The position numbers and the translations under genes were made by a program. The notes under the pieces are model-generated. The model worked only from the letters and a program-made list of their open reading frames with translations, had not been told where the DNA came from and searched no databases. Positions 45,897 through 55,972 of a stretch of DNA of 64,000 bases are shown here, one piece after another. This DNA comes from Endothia cerciana (taxonomy: Eukaryota; Ascomycota; Sordariomycetes; Diaporthales; Cryphonectriaceae). Location: NCBI GenBank assembly GCA_026119935.1, contig JALRMH010000020.1, positions 124,001 through 188,000 on the forward strand, in the 5' to 3' direction. Numbering within the stretch: the stretch's first letter is position 1; each line of letters opens with the position of its first letter.

Positions 45897-47172
45897 CGGA
45901 ACCCCGGCCTGTGCGTCGTTCCTATCAATTCTGACCGATGACGTGTCGTCCGGTCTATCCCCTCTTTGTCCTTTTTTTTTTTTGGTTTTTTTTTTGTGTC
46001 TGTTGTTTTGCGGCGGCGGCGGTGCCTGTGTGTCGGGACGGCGCTTGCACACCACCACTTATTGGGTGGCGGCAAGTCTTTTTCCCCCTGTGTGCGACAT
46101 TGACGATCACTGCCCTGACGGGAGCTGCACGTGGCGCCTCGGTGCCTTGAGGCAGAAGCATGAAGGCTACCTAATCTGGACGACTCTTTGTTGTTTTCGC
46201 CCTTTTGTGTTGTCTGGGGGTTGCGGCAGAAGAAGAGAAAAAAAACCCCCCCCCCCCAAAATGGCGGCAGTGCTTCTTCATTCACGACGACACCAACGGC
46301 GGATTACCAGATTTGGAAGCATATAAGCATTGTCACTTTTCTGCCCTTTGCTTTTCTACACGATCGCATTCTCTTTTTCCCGTCTTACTGCCTCGAGCAG
46401 CACATCAGTCTCTTGTTTTTTGTTTTGTTTTTGCATTTTCAGTATTGTATCATCGCCACGGTTGTTTTTTATTTTATCACATTGGGACTTGCAAGTTGTC
46501 TATTTTGAAGAGGGCAGGGCGAACAGAGGGGGAAGGGTTTGGAAAAGCAACGCAGTGCGCATCATCATCATCATCATCTCGTCCATTTTTACTGTAATAT
46601 CCTGTCACGCCACTACATGGCCATAGAACATAATCTGCAATAAACCTGAGCTCTATCAAGTCGATCATTCCCGCGCGTCCTACCGTGATGTCTCAGAGGA
46701 CTCGCCTCCTCGTGTCGGACAAGGCGTAGTCCTCCTCCACCCCCTCGGGGCCGGAGGAGAGTCCGAACTCGGCTCTCCACTGCACTACCGATGAGGTTAT
46801 CGCATTCGGTGTTCTCCACGTCCGCATCCACAAATAGAAAAAGGAAAAGAAAGGAGCTGGTCGTTCGAGCCTCCTGACCCTCTGCGATCAATGCAGGCAC
46901 AGGGCGCAAGTCTCAGGTAGAAAACAGCCCTTGAGTCCAACAGGCTTTGAGATTTCGTTCGGGGAATATTTTCTTGATTTCATTGTCACATGATACATGG
47001 TATTTTTAACCGGAGATCCACCCCCCCCTCAACACCTGCACCCCAGGAGGACAACACGAGAGCAGAGGGTGTTTCAGGAGAGCCAGTTCGTCCCGGAAGG
47101 ATCTGCCGGTGCCCAAGGGATCCCTGATATTGCGGTATCATGTCTTCTGAGCGCCACACACGACCAAACAAT
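45897..47172. other. Convergent spacer between uge3 and the small secreted protein gene
   Basis: Contains the epimerase 3' region with T-rich tracts (about 45971-45994), a C run at 46247-46257 and a CAT repeat near 46560-46577. No gene was recognised. Confidence 0.45.
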
Positions 47173-48095
47173 CTACCGAGCCGGCCACGGTGCTGGCTCC
47201 GGTCCGGCAGTAACCTCGCGCGTTGCAGGCGTCCTGACCTGCCGGGCAGGGCACACGTCGCCGCGCTGACACTGCAACCTCTGCTCCGGCATCGCTGGAA
47301 AAAAGCCCGCGCCCCCCAGGCGCCCCCGACGTCCCCCGCCAACAGTTTGCCCCTTTCCTTTAACAGGCCTGGTGATACATCACACCGTCAGTATTCCTGG
47401 CGCGAGAGGGAAAGGAGGAAGGGATCCCTTGCTAGGTAGGTAGGTAGCCGGGTATGGATGCATGCGACTCACATTGTCTGCGGGCTTCGCACATGCCCCG
47501 TTAGACTTGATGTAGCAGGCGAGCCGGGCCTGGGCCTGGCACTGGCACAACTAGATCCGCGGCGATGAGGTCAGCACAACCTCCTTGTGTTTCTTCATAT
47601 CTCTTCTTCCAGATCGTTCACCACAAGGACCGATCTCTCTCTCTCTCTCTGTGTGTGTATGTGTGTCTGTCTGTCTGTCTGTCTGTCTCTCCAGGGGGTC
47701 GAAAGTCTTGGGTAGCGAAAGCACGCCATCCATCCTGCCGCCTCTCCCCCCCCCCCCCTGACCCCCCGTCTGCCGGGACCAAGAAGGATTTAGATGAGGG
47801 CGGGAGATGGGGGGAGAGAAGAAAAGAAAAAGACAAAAAGGGGCAAAAGACGACTCACACTCTTCGCATTTAACCTCGAATCACAAACCGCCGCGGGACA
47901 CACACAGTCCGCCGCCTTGAAGTCCGGGATGTGGTCCGTGGCCACGATGTTGGTCGTGTTGTTGTTGTTGTTGTTGTTGTTGTCGTCAGCGACGTTCCCG
48001 CGGGGCAGGACCATGGGGGCCACAGCTCCGTGGCCGGGGTGCGTCAGGACCCCTGAGGCGAGGGCGCCGAGGGCGAGGAGGACGAAGTGCTTCAT
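47173..48095 (-). CDS. Small secreted cysteine-containing protein inside the cluster
   Basis: Proposed exons, high to low: 48095-47859, 47550-47473 and 47271-47173, about 137 residues. The N-terminus MKHFVLLALGALASGVLTHP is a signal peptide. An eight-Asn run with DD before it follows, encoded by a TTG/GTT repeat. Then comes ADCVCPAAVCDSRLNAKS, spliced to LCQCQAQARLACYIKSNG and ACAKPADN. The joined cysteine pattern (CxC...C...CxC...C...C) and both GTGAGT donors support the first two exons. The third exon and the stop are less certain. The introns are long for this window (308 and 201 nt), the first filled with CT, TG and CTGT repeats. I do not recognise the family. Size, signal peptide and cysteines fit a small secreted cell-wall or effector-type protein. 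Its place inside the polysaccharide cluster may be chance or functional. Confidence 0.5.
47637..47692. repeat. Compound (CT)n(TG)n(CTGT)n microsatellite
   Basis: Adjacent CT, TG and CTGT tandem runs inside the first predicted intron of the small secreted protein gene. Confidence 0.88.
47957..47981 (-). repeat. (GTT)n repeat coding poly-asparagine
   Basis: Tandem TTG/GTT units on the plus strand read as AAC on the minus strand, encoding eight consecutive Asn in the mature secreted protein. Confidence 0.85.
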
Positions 48096-49165
48096 CTTGA
48101 TAGATGGAATTCTTTTCTCCCTCTCTCCCTCTCTCTCCCTCTCTCTACGAACGAGCGTGGGCCGGGGGGACGGGAGGGGGTAAGGCTGGCGGTTGGGAAA
48201 TGAGAGGAGCGATCCTTCCACGGCGCGTTCTACTGGGAGGGGTCTCTTCGATGCGACCCGGCCGGATGCAGGTGACGATGCGGGAGGCAGGGTAAACCAA
48301 TCTCTTCACGCTGAAGAAACGACTGACGGGTTTGCAGGCGCGAGTGATCATACACAAACAGAAAGGTAACGTGGTAGGGGGGACTGGTCCGGGGGCAACG
48401 AGAAGAGAAGGGCAGGATATGGCAACTGAGGTTCTTTTGTGCGTGCCTCGTCCGGAGGGAGCAGAGTCCGGTCCCCTTTCCTCAGCCTCTCTCTTCTTTT
48501 CCGAAGCAGACATGGTCCTTGGGCGGGGAGGAGATCGGGGGCCTCGAATGTCCATTCGAGCTGTGTCTTTCCCCCCTGCAGTGGCCGGTGCTAGCGGACA
48601 GCCTCACCAGCCGACGGGCTGGGTCTGGCCTTTCGGAACCGGCGCGGCTGGATACAGCCCAAGTGGCCAGCCTCAGTAACACGACATGAAAAAGGCCTCA
48701 CACGAGGAGCCGCACAGCCGGCTAGCGGGCGTTGCTTTTCCTCACGTATGTACTATCACTAGATGGAAAACGCAGGAGGCCATATCCCAAAATGGACCAT
48801 GGGAACTACGGCCCAGCTACTATGGTACAGGCGTGGGAGTGTTGGTCGGTCCAACCCAGCCAGGCCGGCCAGCTCACCAGAGCTCGCCACGCAAGTCGAG
48901 ACCACACCCCATGCACGAGATCGACCGGCGAGTGACGACAGGCCAGCTTGACAACCCACCCCCGAGGGCGATGACCCGACAGGCAAGACGCCGCCCCGGG
49001 GGATCGTTGAGGCGTTGGTACCATAGCATTGGGAGCCAACCTGACCCCTCGGTGCAGCCATCAGGCCACCTCCGAGGTGTACGCAGTCGCGAATCGCGAG
49101 CGGCAAGAAACAAACCACTAACGAGCTCCTCGTGGCTCCCCAACGGTGATGCGCTGGCGTGGTTT

Positions 49166-49202
49166 CTTTTTCTTCTTCTTCTTCTTCTTCTTCTTCTTCT
49201 TC
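49166..49202. repeat. (TTC)n microsatellite
   Basis: Tandem TTC units in the gene-free interval between the small secreted protein gene and the GH135 gene. Confidence 0.88.
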
Positions 49203-51315
49203 TCTATTTATTTCCTATTTTTAACCCGCGCCACGCTGCATCTGGCAGTGCACTACTGTTGTCCTACCACCTATGGGTAGGCAGATGCCTCGCAGCGGAG
49301 TCTTGAGCCCCGCCGACGGTCTGTATAACCCTGGCCAGGGCCAAAGGGGTTCTAGAAGCTCAGGCTCAGCCAGTAATTCAAATTTAAAATAAGATAAACC
49401 ACCCTCCCCCCCCCCCCCAAAAAATAAACCACCAAAAACCGCACAGACACGCAGACACGCTAACGGCCTCAATGGTGCGACCACGGCCTCGCCTCTCCCC
49501 GTTGGAGAACGAAAGAAAAGAAGCCAAGGAAAGCAGGTGAGTCGGAATCCGGACAGTTCGTATCGAGAGAAGGAAAGAAAAGAAAAAAAAGTGGCCCGCT
49601 GCCCTGTTGTGTGCGCGACCCACGGGTACGAATCCTTTCCTACCTCACTAATTATCTCCTGAGGGAAAACCTTAAAGAGATTAAAGATCTAGATGACACC
49701 AGCTACTGTTGAAGAATAATCCGATGTTTTTGTCGTTGTGACGCTGTACGAACGACAAGACCCGCCCGCCGGCTGCCAAACCCTCAATCCGAGCTCTTGG
49801 GTTCTTCATGCGGACGGGGGAGATGCCCACCCCTAGCTCCTCGGTGCGTCGACATCCACACACAACCTGAGCGCACAGACCCGGAATAGTCTTGAGGTTA
49901 TCGCAGAGATGGACTGATGATCGATTCACGGCGCCCCGTGACGGGTTACCAGGTAGGTAAAGGGTGAGAGATGCGGCCCCGCAGAGTGGTCTTCATCATC
50001 AGCCAATCACATCATGCCTGGGAAATTGAACGATGGGGGGATTAAAAAAAATTTTATTTTCCATGAAATCCGCTAGACAGCTGGAGATAGAGTTTCTCGT
50101 ATCTACGAGTTGCAGCACTTGGCGGTGCTGACATGCATAAATGGCCGTCCTATACGCTCTCCGGGAACCTCAAAAAGCGGGGACCTCGTGGCCTCGAGTG
50201 CATGATGAGATGTGGCACAGTCGTGGCGGCATCGAGGCGTGCATGAGGAAGGTGGTCAAGGGAGGGTTGCAGCGCATCCATCATCGCAACGTTCGAACCC
50301 CCCTGCTGTCCAGACGAGGTCAGGCTGTCACCCCCCAAACCCCTGTCCCACTCACCGCGGCAGGGTCGGTCGAGGCTGTTCCCGCCAAACAAGCTACTAT
50401 ACTACAGTAGTAATAAGGTGCTGATGTACCCAGGCACACATCCCCCACCAAAATCAAACACCCCCCTCCCCCCAGTCTCTGAGCTTTTCCAGCTAGTGGG
50501 TTGACGGGCCGCGCCTTGAAAGGAGATTTTTCTCGTGTTTCCTAGAGCCCCCCCCCCCCCAAGTGTGGAGGACGTTTCCAACTCACCCCTGACTTGCATC
50601 TATCGGGGTTCCCAGACCCACACCTGGATATGGTACCTCAGATGTCTCCCGGTGTACCTCCGTACCCTACCTGCTTTAGTACAGACCGTGACTGACATGT
50701 ACGGATGTAGGGGAACATGGCATTCGGAGAACAAGACCCTGGAGAACAACTCCACATCTCGCGTGCTGTCTTCCAAGTGTGGCGCACGCCAGACTGGTGT
50801 GGCAGGCGCATTATGCTTTGCACCGTGCATTCCCAATACTTGCTTTTCCTTCTTTTTTTTTTCCTTCCTTTTTTTTCCTTTTTTTTTCTCTTCTTCTTCT
50901 TCTTCTTCTTTTCCTTACTGCAGTCCTGCTGGCCGCCACGAGCGCCAAGGCCTCCCCGCCGCTGTTACATATGAATTGATTGGTTTGGGGCTTTTACGGA
51001 GGTACCTCATGCCTGCTCTGTGTGTGTGTGTGATCACGGGCCCGGAGGGCGATCTAGAGAATCAACAACCAAAGTCCTCCCTGTCGAGACGGCATGCAAC
51101 CCACCCCCCCCCCCTCGGGATGACTTTTTACCTTCTTTTACGTAAAAATATTGATCGACTGTCCCCCCCCCCCCCTCCTCGCATCATCTTCCCGAATCAG
51201 AAGGGCTGCCAGGTTCGATAAAAGGACGGCTGGGCGCCTTTGGGAAACGTTGGCTGTGGCTTGGGTGCGTTGATGGACGGACGAACGTTTGGGGCAGCAC
51301 CTTGCGGGTAATTGC

Positions 51316-51354
51316 GGTAGTGGTGGTGGTGGTGGTGGTGGTGGTGGTGGTGGT
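51316..51354. repeat. (GGT)n microsatellite
   Basis: About thirteen tandem GGT units followed by a T-rich run; G-rich enough that quadruplex formation is possible. Confidence 0.88.
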
Positions 51355-52114
51355 GTTTTTTGGTGGTTTTTTTTTATTTTTAATGAAGCCTTCACCCCCC
51401 CCCCCCAAATCACCAAATAGGACCGGGAACGTGACGACCACCCCGGGGTGCATGATGACCGCAGGACGCAGCTGCAAGTGATGATGTGTCCAGGGGGGAG
51501 CTTTGTCTCACCACCCCGACCAGCCCGGGGACCGCCTGCCGATACGAGCTTTGTTGCCCAAGATAGGAAATTGAATTTAGCCTGTGAGACAAGAGCCCGG
51601 GGAGACCTGAACGGTCAGAGGAATGATGTGCATAGACAACAAGGATTGGGGGGCGGGTGAACTTGTGAGCCGGGAGCCCGTCGAAGTTCGGGGGACAAGT
51701 ATCGCGGGGGATAGATTATACAGCGGGAACGAAGATTAGATTAAAAACGAATTAAAAAAAATAAATAATAATTAAGAACCCGAAGATGTGGGAGCGTCCA
51801 GGGCGCCTGCTCGCCGATAGACAAGCCACACCTGTCCCGACCTGGAAACTATCACCTGTAGCCTTCCGGACACCCGAGACATCCCAATAGCCCCTCCCGC
51901 CCGGCGCCGAAAGATAACCTGCTCCAAGGTGAAAAGGCGCCTCCCATTGCCGATGGGCCTTCTCGTTCTGAGACCGTACACCGCCCCAACCCGGGGTTGA
52001 GGGGAAAAGGGGGGGGGCCGTGTGTGGGCTGCCAGCCTTCCCGTCACGAATAGATGATAATGAAACGGGACAGGCGCAGGGCAGCAGGACGTCACGTCCC
52101 CACAACGTCCCCCC

Positions 52115-53366
52115 TCAGACCAGCGCCCGCCTCGCCATCTCCCCGACGAACTCGCCCCAGGCCGGACACCACTCCGTGTACCCGCCGCTGCTGGTGACGA
52201 ACTGGCCCACGCACCCGACCTCGGCGGCCTGCCGGCTCAGCTGCACGACCTCGTCGGGCGCGCTGCTGTGCGCCACGACGACGGACCTCTGCAACAGGGG
52301 CCGCGGGAGGTGCGTGAGGCCCTCGCGCACGGCCGGTTGCGTCCACTGCTGCGCCGCGTTCTCAAAGGCCACGACGTAGTCGGCGTCCTGGTAGAAGATG
52401 GAGCCGACGACCACGCCCGGGTTGTAGATGACCACGGCGCTCGAGGCCCAGGGGGTGAGCGCGCCCCCCGGGAGGGCGGACGAGAGGGGTGGCATGGCGG
52501 TATCGTCCACACCCGCGGGGGGGGCTCCTGCTGCTGCCGCTGTCACCCCAGCAGCAGCCGCAGCTGGGACGTCCTCGCCAGCCGTCGTCGTCATCCTGGG
52601 GACGAGCACGTTCCGGTTCAGCATCGTCTTGCCCGCGTTCGCTAGCGTGGCCAGGTACTGGACGAACTCGGTGCTGGAGGGCGTTTCGTCGATGAAGATG
52701 CCGTCCACGACAATGGTCTAAAAAAAAAAAGTTCGAGACAGTCCACGTCAGCCCTCATGCGATAGTAACGCCCGAGAGGCTGAGACCAGCAGCACACTCG
52801 TGGTAACCGCTCATGCATGTGGTGATGGCGCCCATGACACACGAGGCTTCCCCCCTCCCCCCTCCCCCCCGGCGTCCGGGCCGAACGAGGCCAGGAGCCG
52901 AAGAAGAAAAAAGAAGCAAAGAAGAGGAAGGAAGAAGAAGAAGAAGAAGAGGGGGGGGGGGTCATCTCACCTTCCCATCCCCGACCTTCTCCATCTCCCC
53001 TTCCCACCGTGCATACGCCTCAACGTCCGCCACGAGGTCCTCGGTGAGCCTCTTGCCGTAGCTACAGTGGACGTACCCGATCACCTTCACGTTGTGCAGC
53101 GCAGTAAGCCTCACCAGCGCGTCCACGTAGTTGGCGTCGGGCAGGGCCCCCTCGCCGGGCCCGTTGGCCGGGTTCACCACGACATAGAAGTCGAGCTGCG
53201 GGTGGGCGCCCGCCGCGCTGTAGAGGGGCTCCCAGGCCGCCGGGGTCGGGTAGATGTACAGCGGGACGAGGACGAATGGCCTGACGCTGGCCGGGGTCGG
53301 GGCCTGGAGGTACTGGCTGGTGCTGGCCTCGCTCTGGGGGAGGGGTGGGGCGGCGGCGGTGGTCAT
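52115..53366 (-). CDS. sph3: Spherulin-4-like GH135 endo-alpha-1,4-N-acetylgalactosaminidase
   Basis: Two exons, high to low: 53366-52971 and 52717-52115, 332 residues with this start. The core matches the spherulin-4/Sph3 family: VLVPLYIYPTPAAWEPLY, QLDFYVVVNPANGPG, DANYVDALVRL, KVIGYVHCSYGKR, then across the intron VDGIFIDETPSST carrying acidic residues of the active site (Asp142/Glu143 by this numbering), and VVIYNPGVVVGSIFY. Sph3 cleaves N-acetylated stretches of galactosaminogalactan and is required for its production in Aspergillus. The predicted N-terminus has no signal or membrane segment, and an in-frame TGA precedes ATG 53366. A good acceptor after a CCCACCCCTCCCCCAG tract (about 53337-53352) suggests an unseen first exon encoding the secretion signal. 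The intron is long (253 nt) with GAA and poly-G runs. Confidence 0.85.
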
Positions 53367-54627
53367 CACGAACACGATGTGCGGAAATCAGCAGCGGCGC
53401 GGACGGCCGGGGGTGAGTTAATTCGCTGTGGGTTCGCAGTAGATGCTGTGAGACGAGAGGGGGAACCGGGTGCCCCAGGGCGGCTGAGATGCGCGTGGGG
53501 TCTTCTCGAGGGTGGAGTGACGCGGTGAAGGCTGCAACGAGAATAATTGTCCAGTAAGGGATTCCGAACTACTGGAGAGAAGCGTGAATTCTCTCCTCCA
53601 CCGGCCGCATCATCGCAGCTTCCTTCCCGTCCTGTCCAGCCGTGTGATCTCAAAGTCCACCCGCCATGCCAGTCCGGACCACGGCCAGGGTGGGCGGTAA
53701 AAAATAAAAATAAAAAGATAAAGAAATACAAAATAAAAATAAAAAGTAAAAATAAAAAAGTAAAAAGGAGGGAGGGGGGGGGTGCTCAGCCCCGGGAGGC
53801 GTCCACAGAGGGGACCGCCTCTTCCTTATCGCAGATAATTAAACAAGAAAAGAGGTCTATGCCGTCCTTGCTGTAGTGTGCGGTGTCATCTCTCGGCAGC
53901 AGACGCCATCAGCGAGGGGATCCTCTCGTGCCTCCGTACGTGGTGATGATGGGCCCCCGAATGGCCAGGCAGGCCATCCACCCATCTTCCCGCTGTAAAG
54001 CGGAGGGGCTGGGATGCCTGGGAGAGTAGTGTGACCTGTCTCCAGGCGTCTGCGGCTGAGGGCCAGTGGGTCAGGGCGGGAGGTTCGGGATCGTGTGGGA
54101 AAGCTTTACGAGCGGTTGGGGGTTGTCTGACGCGGTGGCGGGGGCGAGGGTTGGGGAAATTCTTTTGGGGAGCCGTTGGAGGCTACCGGGAGATTTCCAG
54201 ACACCCTTTTTGGGGTTCATCTCATGATTCCAGTGCAGACGTCCAGCAGCGGTATCACCTGCCGGCATTGGACGCCATCGCGAGGACATGATAAACCGCC
54301 GCGTGACGGCCTGCCCGGGTCGCCTTGACGCCCGTGATGCGACCTTCATGTCGGTGTGCTTCTTGGCAGCCACCGGGCTGAAACGCGTGCCGTACCCGTA
54401 GGTAGCCGGGCACCGAAGATGCGATATTTGCCTGGGTGGATGGCTGGTGGGACGTCGCAGAACATTGAGATACGAACTTGGATGGTGACGTGACGCCGTA
54501 TTAAAAGATCCTCTAGTTGATAAATTTTACGATACAAAAATAATTGATGCCTGTGACAACACGCCAACGTGCAGAACGAGGCCCCGCCGAACTCCCGACT
54601 TCGGTCCCTTTAGGGCTGGGTCAAATC
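53367..54627. other. Spacer between sph3 and ega3
   Basis: No gene recognised on either strand. It contains an A-rich repeat (about 53700-53765, AAAAAT-type units) and a G run near 53771. A possible missing 5' exon of the GH135 gene should lie in the first few hundred bases. Confidence 0.4.
53700..53766. repeat. A-rich AAAAAT-type simple repeat
   Basis: Imperfect tandem AAAAAT/AAAAAG units in the spacer upstream of the GH135 gene. Confidence 0.8.
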
Positions 54628-55972
54628 CTAATATCCATCCGTGATGTAGGTCCTGTCGTCGCAGTATTGGACCCAACCGCTGAGGTTCATATACTTGAGG
54701 ACCGTGTTGAAGCCGTCCTGCCCAGATGGCACACCAATGTCGCAGTACCCGGAGACGGTACTGGTATCGAAGGTCTTCTTGTTCGTGTCGTCGTCGCCTG
54801 CAGGGTACTCGATATGGAAGACCGGCTTGCTGGCGTTGGTAAAGGCCTGGAACATGTCACACTCGCCGTACTGGACGCACTGCTCGTTCACGGAGAACTG
54901 GACGTAGTCGATCACGTCGCTGATGATGCCGCCCGCGTTCTTCAGGCCGGTCATCAAGCCGCGCGATGCTGCCTCGTCCGCGAGGAACCGCACAAAATTG
55001 ATCGAGTCGTCCTCAGTGAGACCGAGCCCATTGTCGTTATCCTGTCCGGGCATAACCCTTTAGCAACTACGGCACATGAATGACCTCCATGACCTCCTCC
55101 GAGATGCATGGTTTTTTTTTTGGGGGGGGGTGGGGGGGTGAGGGGGTGGGGGGTGGAATGAGATTACTCACATATCCATCGACGTTATCCGGATCAATCC
55201 CCGTACAGTTCATCTGGGCGGCTATCTCAATGCGGGCGGTCATGATCTTCCGGACATTGTCGCTGTTCAGGTCCAACCAGTACTCTCCAGGCCAGCCATC
55301 AAGCTCGTTGCCCAGGTCATCCGGCTTGAACTTCCACGAGTCTGGCCGGTCCGGCTCGTAGGACCCAGAGCTGAAGTAGCAGATGACGTCCATGCCCTTG
55401 GCACGGAGGTCCCTGACCACCGTGAGGTTTTGATGCAAGAACATATCGATGTCATACAGGGTCACATTTGGGTCGCTCGTCGGGTTCGGTGTGACAAGGG
55501 TGGCCTCATCCGTAGTCACCGATCCGTTGTCGAGCGTCAGCGTCTCGCTCAGCACGATCTGCCAGGGCATGGTAGCGGATGCGAAAGTCGGGGTGGACGC
55601 GTTTGGCGCACCCGAGGTGCAGTTAGAGGAGGCTGTACAGGACGGGGCGGACCCGCTGCCACCACCATTGCCCTTTCTCAGGCCGACACCCAGGCCCACA
55701 CCTAATGCGATTCCGAGGACGATGACGGTACCGGCGATGGCGGCGGCGATGATCTTCCACAGGCTGCGGTGCCGGACGTGCCGGATGTCGTCGTCCATGA
55801 CTTCGAACTTAGCGTTTGATACCGACATGGCGGAGCCAGGGGCCGATGGCGGGAGCCGGGCAGGATGTGTATATGGTCCTACTCCGCTGCTGCCTATGGC
55901 GTTTCCGCCGGATCCGGCGTTGTTGTTGTGTTGGTGGGAAGGATAAGGAGGAGCGCCGCCGGTGCTTGACAT
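54628..55972 (-). CDS. ega3: GH114 endo-alpha-1,4-galactosaminidase, type II membrane-anchored
   Basis: Two exons, high to low: 55972-55172 and 55041-54628, 404 residues. A Gly/Asn/Pro-rich cytoplasmic tail is followed by one membrane helix (about residues 72-98, KIIAAAIAGTVIVLGIALGV) and an extracellular Ser/Thr/Cys linker. The catalytic domain shows GH114 features: MPWQIVLSETL, the acidic VTLYDIDMFLHQN, MDVICYFSSGSYEPDRPDSW, YWLDLNSDNVRKIM, GIDPDNVDGY joined to DNDNGLGL at the splice site, and VFHIEYPAG. Ega3 hydrolyses deacetylated galactosamine stretches of galactosaminogalactan and may protect the producing cell or remodel the polymer. The intron (130 nt) carries a T9/G10 tract. The gene is divergent from the deacetylase, suggesting shared control. 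Confidence 0.9.

Larger units (their letters stand above)
48096..52114. other. 4-kb gene-free interval
   Basis: No gene recognised between the small secreted protein start and the stop of the GH135 gene. Notable content: a (TTC)n run at about 49166-49202, C runs near 49407-49418, 50550-50560, 51103-51114, 51164-51175 and 51396-51406, a T-rich pyrimidine tract near 50855-50912, and a (GGT)n run at about 51316-51354. Several GGTAC sites recur here (about 48824, 49015, 50632, 50655, 51001). Confidence 0.45.

Noticed and set aside
44946..46058. 370-codon minus-strand frame opposite the epimerase
   Set aside because: Composition is that of an antisense high-GC shadow and the sense strand carries all epimerase motifs.
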